A DNA stretch of 64,000 nt from Mauremys mutica. Lineage: Eukaryota; Chordata; Testudines; Geoemydidae. Numbering within the stretch: the stretch's first letter is position 1; every line of letters begins with the position of its first letter. The translations under genes and the position numbers were made by a program. The stretch is from positions 52,897,114-52,961,113 of the forward strand of contig NC_059079.1 in the NCBI RefSeq assembly GCF_020497125.1. The letters run 5' to 3'. Below are positions 24,091 through 31,267 of this stretch, in pieces. The notes beneath the pieces are model-generated. The model was not told the origin of the DNA, made no database searches, and saw nothing but the letters and a program-made list of their open reading frames with translations.

Positions 24091-24379
24091 TGTGGGATTA
24101 GAATGTGAGATACTGAGCTGATTATGCTGGGAGTTGTGTGTGAAGGACTGGCCTTGGGCTTGTTCTCATTGGCCAGCTAATTGTAAATAGGATACAGGTG
24201 TGTAGGATAATTACCCTATGGGTTACAGCTGCAGCTGTGTTGATTTGATTAATCAATTAGCCACCATCTTGTATATAAGAGCATGCTGGGAAATGAATAA
24301 AGAAGCATATGCATACACACACACGCTGTCTTTCTCTCTCTCTGCTTGGGCTCTGTTCCCGCTCGAGTGCGATGCAACA
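24091..24379 (+). repeat. 5' LTR of rightward ERV
   Basis: Begins TGTGGGATTAG and ends GATGCAACA. TATATAAG at about 24272-24279 is the likely core promoter, and AATAAA at 24296-24301 is the polyadenylation signal. A CT-rich stretch (24327-24347) follows in R/U5. It is identical to the 3' LTR over all 289 bases. Confidence 0.95.
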
Positions 24380-24839
24380 AATGGCGGAGAAGCTGCGGGC
24401 ATTGATGCCGATGGCCTGAGAAAAAGGAGACGTGCCTGAGCTCAGTGTTGCGTGGCTAGGAGCCGCAAGAAAGCCCAATAAGAAAGGAGGCGCACCTGAG
24501 CTCAGAGTCGAAGCAGCGGCCGCAGGGCGTCCGAAAAGAGGCGCACCTGAGTTCAGTGTTGCGTGGCTAGGAGCCGCAGGAAGTCCCAAAAAGAAAGGAG
24601 GCGCACCTGAACTCAGTGGTGAGCGGCAAGCTGCAGGGCGTCTGAAAAGGGAGCCCAGGGAAGGGCGGCTATAAGTCGCAGAGAAGAAGGGCGGCTATAA
24701 GTCGCAGAGATAAGCGGCGGCTATAAGTCGCGGAGAAGAAGGGCGGCTATAAGTCGCGAAAGAAGGGCAGAGCAGTTAAAAGGGAGGCTGAGCCCAGGGA
24801 AGAGCGGCTATAAGTCGCAGAAAGGGCAGAGCAGTTGCC
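24380..24839 (+). repeat. ERV leader with two tandem repeat arrays
   Basis: The first array has about four copies of a block centred on 'GGCGCACCTGAGCTCAG', with 'TGGCTAGGAGCCGCA' between some copies (24430-24625). The second has five copies of 'GGCGGCTATAAGTCGC' (24663-24820) spaced about 25-50 bases. The expected primer-binding site is missing: compared with the leftward ERV, a 26-base unit containing it is absent right after the LTR, where both have direct repeats of GATGCAACAAATGG. The arrays may carry the packaging signal, but that is inference. Confidence 0.8.
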
Positions 24840-25023
24840 ATGGAAACCGCTGTGGAAGCGGAAGATATGCATCGCGGAGCGGGGCAGGCTGCAGGAGGGA
24901 GACCAGGTCTTAACAGTTAATGATGTTGATTTCCAGGACATTGAGTACAGCAAGTGTTGAGATCTTTAAGACTGCCCGGGAGATCATCATGTGGGATTGT
25001 TACTTCCCCTACAATTACCAGAG
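24840..25023 (+). pseudogene. PDZD11: Gag start fused to PDZD11-like PDZ domain end
   Basis: The ATG and next bases (ATGGAAACCGCTG) match the gag start of the leftward ERV (ATGGGAACCGCTG), and then the sequence changes completely. From about 24861 it encodes, with shifts of frame, the second half of a PDZ domain: LQEGDQVLTVNDVDFQDIEY, SK, then after a small deletion VEIFKTAREIIM and YFPYNY. These blocks match the C-terminal part of PDZD11, a small single-PDZ protein that works with PLEKHA7 and some membrane transporters. At least three small indels break the frame. The gene identity is from memory of the protein family; the PDZ fold is clear, PDZD11 is likely. Confidence 0.75.
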
Positions 25024-25560
25024 TCCTCTAGACTCCATGCTGTGAAACAAGGAGGAGCTTGGAACTTTGAAATCAAGCTGGAGGTGGGGGTGGAGAAGAT
25101 CAAGGTCTCTCAGGCAGCTGCAGAACTTTAGTAGGAGTTCTCTTCAAGCATGAACAGCTGCCTTTCCTTCTAAAGAAAACACTATCTCTGTGCCATTGAG
25201 TGCATGTTAAAATATATAAGAACTCAGTTTTAATAAGAGAACAGTGTTGCTAAATGGAAAGGTTTTTTGTTTTGTTTTTAAAATTTTAAGACTTGGGAGT
25301 TAACTCAGACTGCTTTGCAGCTGCCTTTAAATCAGTATGTGATGTTTTTTATAGAAATTGCCTTACAGATTTGATTCTTATGACACACTCACTACAGAAT
25401 GTCCAACTTGTTTACTGTTTTTATTTGTGCTTCTCAAGATATTGTTTTGAAAATTGTGCTAGAGAAGCTATATTGGAGAGTCAAAGCTACAATTGCCTTT
25501 TAGTTTTTACAATTCTATCACTTGCTTAAGAAATTTTGTGTTGACTGCATAACATTTAGT
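25024..25560 (+). other. Unidentified, probably captured sequence
   Basis: This stretch follows the PDZ end directly and has no counterpart in the leftward ERV. It is AT-rich with no open frame and could be PDZD11 3' untranslated sequence or another captured RNA. The switch back to ERV sequence lies near 25560-25620, where similarity with 27180-27260 (reverse strand) begins at 'tctggccagaattgttg'. Confidence 0.5.
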
Positions 25561-25599
25561 GTACCATGCAATTATTATTAAGAGTTATGTTTTGTGTTT

Positions 25600-26150
25600 T
25601 TTGTTTTGTCTTGTGATGTCTTCTGGCCAGAATTGTTGTTGTTGTTGTTAAGTGATGTGTTTTTAACAGAGAAGGGGGAATACCCCCCCCCCATCCTCAG
25701 TGTCAGTTTGATCGCCTGACATCTGAGGAATGCTTTGGTAAAACAGAGGGGGGGGAATCCTGTAAAATTCATATCACTTGTTTGTTGTATTTTGTCTTTG
25801 TTTGTTTGGTGTTTTTGTGGTTATATGTTAATGATTGCATGGTTATATAGGTTTTAATTTTTGGCTTGTGAACAGATTATTTAGTGGTCGTGTATTGTGA
25901 TTTTATTTGAAGGCTCTGAGGCAGATCCTCAGCTGGTGTTACTTTACACCAGCTGGGGACCTGCATCTATCTGTTTTAAACACTATGGTTCTTTAGTTTT
26001 CCACCATAATATTTATTATGATAATCTAAACTTCTTGGACAAGACTAAGATAGATTGTGGTGTTATGTTGTTATAAGTTGGAAATGTTTTGTGAATGTTT
26101 TTTATCCTCTTTTCCTTTCCCTCTTCTTTATTTTGAATAGAGGGGGGAGA
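25600..26150 (+). other. ERV 3' region and polypurine tract
   Basis: The blocks 'ctcagtgtcagtttgatcgc' and 'ctgacatctgagg', then 'ggtgttatgttgttataag', recur in reverse at 26895-27180 in the other ERV, so they are viral. The region is U-rich in the RNA sense and has no env frame. AGAGGGGGGAGA at 26139-26150 is the plus-strand primer tract next to the LTR. Confidence 0.8.
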
Positions 26151-26439
26151 TGTGGGATTAGAATGTGAGATACTGAGCTGATTATGCTGGGAGTTGTGTG
26201 TGAAGGACTGGCCTTGGGCTTGTTCTCATTGGCCAGCTAATTGTAAATAGGATACAGGTGTGTAGGATAATTACCCTATGGGTTACAGCTGCAGCTGTGT
26301 TGATTTGATTAATCAATTAGCCACCATCTTGTATATAAGAGCATGCTGGGAAATGAATAAAGAAGCATATGCATACACACACACGCTGTCTTTCTCTCTC
26401 TCTGCTTGGGCTCTGTTCCCGCTCGAGTGCGATGCAACA
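26151..26439 (+). repeat. 3' LTR of rightward ERV
   Basis: It is identical to 24091-24379 over 289 bases by direct reading, so the insertion is very recent or the pair has been homogenised. AATAAA lies at 26356-26361. Confidence 0.95.
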
Positions 26440-26588
26440 GTAGAAGACCCTCCCATGCTTCCCAGGTGACCCGCAGCAGCGAGATATCTTCCAGAATAAA
26501 CTCCTGTGGAAAATGTTGGGATAGTGTTCAGTGTAGGTGCCCCCTGCAGCTGTTTGCTTTCCCCAACGCACAGAAACCCAGAGGACAG

Positions 26589-26878
26589 TGTTGCATCACA
26601 GGAGCAGGAACAGAACCCAAGCAGAGAGAGACAGCGTGTGTGTGTATACATCTCCCTTTATTCATTTCCCAGCATGCTCTTATATACAATATGGTAGTCA
26701 ATCAATTACTAATTGATTAATCAAATCAACACAGCTGCAGCTGTAACCCATAGGGTAATTATCCTACACACCTGTATCCTATTTACAATTAGCTGGCCAA
26801 TGAGAACAAGCCCAAGGCCAGTCCTTCACACACAACTCCCAGCATAATCAGCTCAGTATCTCACATTCTAATCCCACA
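26589..26878 (-). repeat. 3' LTR of leftward ERV
   Basis: It differs from the 5' LTR at one base that I can find (a at 26613-26616 'cagaaccc' against 'cagagccc'). It belongs to a subfamily different from that of the rightward ERV: it has an extra 'taattgattgact' block before the TATA region and lacks the GCTCGAGTGC stretch. Confidence 0.95.
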
Positions 26879-26890
26879 TCTCCCCCCTCT
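26879..26890 (-). promoter_or_regulatory. Polypurine tract
   Basis: Read on the minus strand this is AGAGGGGGGAGA directly before the 3' LTR, identical to that of the rightward ERV. It is the RNase H-resistant primer for plus-strand DNA synthesis in retroviruses. Confidence 0.9.
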
Positions 26891-27374
26891 AATCAAAATA
26901 AAAAGGAGGGAAAGGAAAAGAGGATAAAAAACATTCACAAGACATTTCCAACTTATAACAACATAACACCACAATCTATCACAAGCCAAAATTAAAACTT
27001 TATACCTGTTTTCAAAAGTTACTCTGTTTTGTAGATACGATCCTTAACATATAACCCCAAAACATCGAACAAACAAAAACAAGACACAACAGACAAATGA
27101 TGTAAATTCTGCAGGATTCCCCCCTCACTGATCCCTCAGATGTCAGGCGATCAAACTGACACTGAGGGTGGGGGGAGGTCCTAGACACATCAAACCACAT
27201 AACAACACAACAACAATTCTGGCCAGAAAACAGACAACACGAAACATAACAAAAACACAAGACATAAATTTTAACTCTAAATAATAAACACAAAATTTCT
27301 TTCAGGCACAGCAAAAATAATTTCAAACAAGTAACTCATTCACGGAGGATCAAACAGGAAAAGTCCTGACAGAG
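26891..27374 (-). other. ERV 3' non-coding region
   Basis: Related to 25600-26138 in reverse, with the shared 'ctgacatctgagg' and 'cagtttgatcgc' blocks. There is no env frame. Confidence 0.8.
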
Positions 27375-29135
27375 CTAACAAACAGTTCTCCTCCGGGGGC
27401 TCTGGTTCCACGGCGCCTGGGCGCGTCTCGTAAGGCTCTCCGAAAGATGCAGCCAAGGCCAAACCCACTTCGCCGGTATGCACCTGGGACCTGCATCAGT
27501 GGCAACACACGCATAACCCCTGCCCCACGTTAGCAAGTCAACTGGTCCTTTCCATATTTGCTGCTGATAATCAAACCATTTGACCGAGGGTCGGGGGGCC
27601 GCACCCTGCTCTTCCCCAGTCATCCCGCTGACATGTTTAATCGCGGGGGGCACCTGGCTGTTTTTACCAAGATGTAACCAATTAAGCACGTGAAGAGCTT
27701 TCAGCAACCGAGCGGCAGGCGTCTTATCCAAGGCGTCTGCCCGCTCACTGCAAATCCCCCCTTTCTGTCTTAAGAGGAGCGCCTTCAGAGAGGCGTGAGC
27801 ACGTTCAATAATAGCTTGTAGTTTGTCTGCTTCAGCCTGAAGGGCTTGGACAAGCAGTTCTTTGGCTTGTAGCTCTTTCTTAATTTCACTCAGCTCAAGA
27901 ACAGCAGCTTTATAATGACGACGGTCATGCGCTGTACCTACTTTGGCTGCCGCAACCTGCTTTTTAAGGTTATTAACTTTTGACTTTTCTCTTTCTAAGG
28001 CAGTCTGTGAGGCTTGAATAAGTTGCCTCATTTGCTGATCCTCCTCCTCTTTACGCTTTAGAACTGCTTGAACCCGGAAATTCAGCTGCACCAGGTCTGC
28101 CTCTCTCTTTGCTAGTACTGTTTCGCGGATGTTGCTGTGCTCTCGCAAAGCAGTGTTAGACTGACCAAGACCAGTGAGCTTCCCCCGTTCATGTTCCAGT
28201 TCAAGGGCCAACTTCTTGTTTATTTCTTCTAAACGTTTTATCTTCCTCCTGAAACCTCTAGATTCCTGAAGCTCCTGGCTGGTGAGTGAAATTACTTCTT
28301 GCAGCTCTGTCTCCAACATCATCTTACTGTGGCTAACAGCCTGCAGCTCTATCTCCAAAGCTTGAATCCTTTCATGGGGAGCCTGGTTATTTCCCCCATC
28401 AGCGATTTGTGCCCGTTCTTTTTGCACTGACTGGAGGTGGCTTTCTAACTCCACCATCTGCTGGTGAACCTGGGATACTTCCTTCTGAAGTCTTGAGCGT
28501 TCAACATCAATGGACTGCTTTTCACCTTGAAGTTCCAGTAGCTCCCGTTTTAATTCTTTCACTTCCAAATCCAGCCGCTTCTTTGTAGATTTCAATTCAC
28601 TAATCAGCTGGTCCTGTGAACTTGCATCTCTTCGATAAGCTTCCACCATTACCTTTTGCTGTAGGAACTGCTCCTTTACTTTTTGGGTCTGTTTCTTCAG
28701 GCTGGCATTTTCCTGTTGCAGATTTTCCACCTGGCTCAATTGTGCCAAGATTTCTGATGCTGCCTCAGTACTTTCACCTAAGAAGTTTACTCCTTCATCA
28801 AGTTCTTCTTTGCTTGCTTTTGCTGCCTGCAGAGCTACCTCTAAGACAATCTTCTCATTCTGCAAATATTGGATCGTATCATTCTTGGCCTCAAACTCCT
28901 CCAGTCTTCTCTGCGCGGTGAGCCATACTGGACTCAGGGAGAAAGCCTCCTCATCGCCCTGAGTCACCGATTTCCAAAGCTCACAGCCCAGCCGCTCCCA
29001 AACAGTTTTAACGGAAAGTCCCCTTCTTCGTCCCCACCGCAACAGGCGGGATAACGCATCAGAGGGGAACTTTTCTCCCCGCTGCTCCGTGATGCGTGTC
29101 ACCGTCTTCTCCTCTGTTGACGCAGCGGTTCCCAT
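27375..29135 (-). CDS. Chimeric Gag(MA)-GOLGA3-integrase protein, 586 aa
   Basis: An uninterrupted 586-codon frame. Residues 1 to about 76 look like a retroviral matrix domain: MGTAAS fits the N-myristoylation rule (Gly2, Ser6), followed by a basic cluster RWGRRRGLSVKTVWERLG. Residues about 77-440 are a long coiled coil that I recognise as golgin-160 (GOLGA3), for example AKNDTIQYLQNEKIVLE, EQFLQQKVMVEAYRRD and LALELEHERGKLTGLGQSN, without introns. Residues 441 to about 562 are the end of a class II-type integrase: ERAHASLKALLLRQKGG, then the DNA-binding SH3-like part with WKGP and LTWGRGYACV. All three parts stay in one frame. Golgin-160 is a Golgi coiled-coil tether; a myristoylated version could bind membranes, which is inference. 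Transcription would come from the 5' LTR. No catalytic viral domain remains. GOLGA3 identity is from memory; a search would settle it. Confidence 0.9.
   Translation of the reverse strand: MGTAASTEEKTVTRITEQRGEKFPSDALSRLLRWGRRRGLSVKTVWERLGCELWKSVTQGDEEAFSLSPVWLTAQRRLEEFEAKNDTIQYLQNEKIVLEVALQAAKASKEELDEGVNFLGESTEAASEILAQLSQVENLQQENASLKKQTQKVKEQFLQQKVMVEAYRRDASSQDQLISELKSTKKRLDLEVKELKRELLELQGEKQSIDVERSRLQKEVSQVHQQMVELESHLQSVQKERAQIADGGNNQAPHERIQALEIELQAVSHSKMMLETELQEVISLTSQELQESRGFRRKIKRLEEINKKLALELEHERGKLTGLGQSNTALREHSNIRETVLAKREADLVQLNFRVQAVLKRKEEEDQQMRQLIQASQTALEREKSKVNNLKKQVAAAKVGTAHDRRHYKAAVLELSEIKKELQAKELLVQALQAEADKLQAIIERAHASLKALLLRQKGGICSERADALDKTPAARLLKALHVLNWLHLGKNSQVPPAIKHVSGMTGEEQGAAPRPSVKWFDYQQQIWKGPVDLLTWGRGYACVATDAGPRCIPAKWVWPWLHLSESLTRRAQAPWNQSPRRRTVC
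27447..27815 (-). other. Integrase C-terminal part
   Basis: After the golgin part the frame enters integrase just after the catalytic core (ERAHASLK) and runs through the C-terminal DNA-binding domain (WKGP, WGRGYACV, GPRCIPAKWV). The pattern is that of alpha/betaretrovirus-like (class II) ERVs. DDE catalytic residues are not present. Confidence 0.85.
27816..28907 (-). other. GOLGA3: Captured GOLGA3 coiled-coil segment
   Basis: This is the cellular part of the chimera (residues about 77-440). It corresponds to the later coiled-coil half of golgin-160. Compared with the family as I remember it, three stretches seem to be missing in frame: a few residues after AQL (near 132), a longer piece after QKER (near 241), and a short one inside SQELQESRG (near 288). 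The absence of introns over 1.1 kb shows that it came from spliced mRNA. Confidence 0.85.
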
Positions 29136-29222
29136 ATTAGCTGCTCACCTCTGAGCTCAGGTGCGCCTCCCTTTTCAGACGCCCTGCAGCTTGCCGCTCA
29201 ACACTGAGCTCAGGTGCGCCCC
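29136..29222 (-). promoter_or_regulatory. ERV leader end with candidate splice donor
   Basis: The GGCGCACCTGAGCTCAG block occurs twice here, as in the rightward ERV leader. AG|GTGAGC at 29143-29150, eight bases before the gag ATG, is a strong donor-like sequence. If used it would remove the whole chimeric frame from spliced RNA. Confidence 0.55.
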
Positions 29223-29925
29223 TTTTTTTTTTTTTTTTTTTTTTTTATACCAACGGGTTATTTCTTTGACCTCAAAGTCATGTTACAAACACAAGGTAAA
29301 ATCTGCCCCATGCAACATGCTTCATTTTTGTTTCCAAGTGTAGATTCGCACGTCAGAAAATATTGCTCCCTTATAAACTCTCACACATACACAGGCTGTT
29401 GGCTGGCTGACTTCTGCCTCTTCTCCTCCACACACACGGATTTTTTTTTCCAGGCCTTTCAAATTGCCTGTAAGTAACAAACGCACGTAGCTCCCGTTCC
29501 TGATCTCTCCTCTCTCTGCCATGCTCCAAACTTGCCAAAAGGGAGCCGCGCAGACACTAGTTGAAGATTCACTGAGCGCACCCAGGCTGAGCGCGGCATT
29601 TCTCACTGGAGCTTTTCGGAAAAGCCCTTGCAAAGGCGTTTTGTTTTTGTTGCAGGTGACACCAGAGCCCTGTTAGACTCCGCTGCTCCGGGAACGCCGC
29701 TCCAGCACCTGTGACAAGCGCCTGGCAGGGACGATACCGCAAGGCATCAGCGCTGGCTCAGGAACAGGGGCCAGGTGGGACCCGAGCCCCCCTTTCTGTC
29801 TTAGCCCCCTGCCCGCTGCGTCTTCACAGCGCCGGGAAATTTTCCGGAGCGCGGCTCCTCCGCCTCTCTCCCCCTCCTGCGGCGGGGGATCTCGGACGCC
29901 GGGTTTTTTTGTTTTTTTTTTTTTT
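29223..29925 (-). other. Inserted poly(A)-ended segment in the ERV leader
   Basis: Read in the viral sense, an A-run of about 22 (one C inside, 29925-29904) is followed by 657 bases (29903-29247) and then by 24 A (29246-29223). In the rightward ERV the same place has only GAGAAAAAGG, so this is an insertion into an A-tract. The segment starts very GC- and CpG-rich, like a vertebrate 5' UTR, and becomes less so. It contains a small frame (29633-29322, with MAERGEIRNGSYVRLLLTG from an internal ATG). I do not recognise the transcript. It is either a third captured RNA or a retrocopy inserted by a LINE. Confidence 0.7.
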
Positions 29926-29970
29926 CAGGCCAGCGATACCATGGCCCGCAGCTTCTCCACCATTTGTTGC

Positions 29971-29988
29971 ATCACATCGGGGTCACCA
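29971..29988 (-). promoter_or_regulatory. Primer-binding site for tRNA-Trp
   Basis: Two bases after the 5' LTR the minus strand reads TGGTGACCCCGATGTGAT. It is complementary to the 3' end of vertebrate tRNA-Trp with about one mismatch in 18. tRNA-Trp is the primer of avian leukosis-type viruses, which fits the 6-bp target duplication. Confidence 0.88.
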
Positions 29989-29990
29989 TT

Positions 29991-30280
29991 TGTTGCATCA
30001 CAGGAGCAGGAACAGAGCCCAAGCAGAGAGAGACAGCGTGTGTGTGTATACATCTCCCTTTATTCATTTCCCAGCATGCTCTTATATACAATATGGTAGT
30101 CAATCAATTACTAATTGATTAATCAAATCAACACAGCTGCAGCTGTAACCCATAGGGTAATTATCCTACACACCTGTATCCTATTTACAATTAGCTGGCC
30201 AATGAGAACAAGCCCAAGGCCAGTCCTTCACACACAACTCCCAGCATAATCAGCTCAGTATCTCACATTCTAATCCCACA
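29991..30280 (-). repeat. 5' LTR of leftward ERV
   Basis: 290 bases from TGTGGGATTAG to GTGATGCAACA on the minus strand, with a TATATAAGAG box (30079-30088) and AATAAA (30059-30064) at the same offsets as in the rightward ERV. It is the promoter of the chimeric frame. Confidence 0.95.
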
Positions 30281-30286
30281 GGACAG

Positions 30287-30478
30287 TACAGCCCTGAAAC
30301 AATCAGTCCCCCTTACTCACCATTTCGGGGCTCCCGTGGGTTATGTGTGCTCTCTTTGGGATGGGAAAATTATGCTACTGTGAGGACTGTTAATGTGCCC
30401 TCCTTAACTGCGAGGGAATTACTCTGTCTGGTATAAACAATGCTGCCTCTGTTAAGTGTTGCATTTTGCCTTTACAGA
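30287..30478 (+). other. End of the Harbinger Myb-gene intron
   Basis: Harbinger sequence resumes after the target duplication. The intron ends with a pyrimidine-rich acceptor, 'ttttgcctttacag', at 30465-30478. Confidence 0.7.
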
Positions 30479-31022
30479 TGCAACCTTGAGATCTCGGCTG
30501 TCCGTGTTATCACCGGCTGAGAGACTACAAAACCTCCGGAAGAGGCTGCGAAAAAGCAAAGAAGACATGCTGCAAGAAGTGATGCACCAATCTCTCACAG
30601 AGAATCAAAAAGTGCAGGAGTGGAGGGAGAGGGAAAGCAGGATCCACAAGGAAAATGCAGCGCAAAGGAAGCAATGCAAAGGAAGCAATGCTGATAAGCA
30701 TCCTGGAGCGCCAAGCGGACTCTTCCCAGGCGCTCGTAGCCATGCAGTCAGAGCACTACCGCCCCCGCCTCCGCCCCCCCTGCTGCCGCCGCCCTTGTCC
30801 CAAAGCTCTTTCCCTTGTGCCCCCATGTTAGCTCCACACCCCCTTCCCCGCATCCGGGTTCTTACCACCACCAGCTGCCTCCAACACCTGTACGTTCACC
30901 AACCAGTCCTGAGAACTACGACCCTTACCCTCTGCACTCAACCCCCCTCACCATGCACTATAGCCATTCTGAAGTGCAGCAGTCATTGCACAGCACTCCA
31001 GACAGGACATATGCAAACCTGT
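30479..31022 (+). pseudogene. Harbinger Myb/SANT-like protein, exon 2
   Basis: The exon starts after the acceptor and encodes DATLRSRLSVLSPAERLQNL, then RKSKEDMLQEVMHQSLTEN and VQEWRERESRIHKENAAQRK, a charged helical C-terminal region usual for these partner proteins. After about 60 codons the frame is disturbed near a repeated 'ggaagcaatgcaaa' block; the following Pro-rich part is carried in another frame with stops. It pairs with exon 1 at 23262-23771; the intron now holds both ERVs. Confidence 0.75.
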
Positions 31023-31086
31023 GATTGTACAGTTCCCCACCCCACCCCCTTGCCCTTTCAGATTCAAAAAAAGTTGTGTGTCTTTC

Positions 31087-31143
31087 AATAAAGTAATTTT
31101 CTTTTCAATAAATGAATTTTTGGCTTTGAAAACAGTCTTTATT
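31087..31143. terminator. Facing polyadenylation signals of the two Harbinger genes
   Basis: AATAAA occurs at 31087-31092 and 31107-31112 for the Myb-like gene, and TTTATT at 31138-31143 (AATAAA in reverse) for the transposase gene. The convergent arrangement is usual for this element type. Confidence 0.7.
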
Positions 31144-31267
31144 ATTGCATAAAGTTAAAGATACCTTAGCCCAGGAAAGAAACAGGCACTGCAAATCAGC
31201 TTAGCAAACACAGATTCCTACTAACATTGTAACCACTGCACTTCACTTCCATGCAAGGCACCAAACA

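Larger units (their letters stand above)
24091..26439 (+). mobile_element. Non-autonomous ERV carrying PDZD11-like sequence
   Basis: Two direct LTRs (24091-24379 and 26151-26439) enclose 1.77 kb and are flanked by the 6-bp duplication gtagaa (24085-24090 and 26440-26445), as made by alpha- and betaretrovirus-like integrases. A polypurine tract (AGAGGGGGGAGA) touches the 3' LTR. The interior holds leader repeats, about 20 bases of the gag start, a damaged end of a PDZ domain, about 0.5 kb of unidentified sequence and an ERV-type 3' region shared with the neighbour at 26589-30280. No gag body, pol or env remains. It must have been copied by proteins of a helper virus. Confidence 0.93.
26589..30280 (-). 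mobile_element. Non-autonomous ERV with transduced GOLGA3 sequence
   Basis: Two LTRs in the same orientation (29991-30280 is 5', 26589-26878 is 3') enclose 3.1 kb and are flanked by ggacag on both sides (26583-26588 and 30281-30286). A primer-binding site for tRNA-Trp lies two bases inside the 5' LTR and a polypurine tract touches the 3' LTR. The interior is a leader with an inserted poly(A)-ended segment, one long chimeric frame (29135 to 27375) and a 0.48-kb 3' region. Capsid, protease, reverse transcriptase, most of integrase and env are absent. The structure is that of a defective transducing retrovirus, fixed in the germline. Confidence 0.95.

Noticed and set aside
26589..27374. Possible env gene in the 3' part of the ERV
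   Set aside because: No frame of useful length, no signal peptide or transmembrane segment; the sister ERV has the same non-coding 3' region.
28616..29054. Plus-strand frames inside the chimeric ERV gene
   Set aside because: Shadows of the 586-codon minus-strand frame.
27375..29135. A processed GOLGA3 pseudogene inserted by a LINE
   Set aside because: The golgin part is fused in frame to viral sequence on both sides, inside intact LTRs, with no poly(A) or target duplication of its own.
24091..30280. One single ERV with an inverted interior instead of two
   Set aside because: Four LTRs, two different 6-bp duplications and Harbinger sequence between 26446 and 26582 show two separate insertions.
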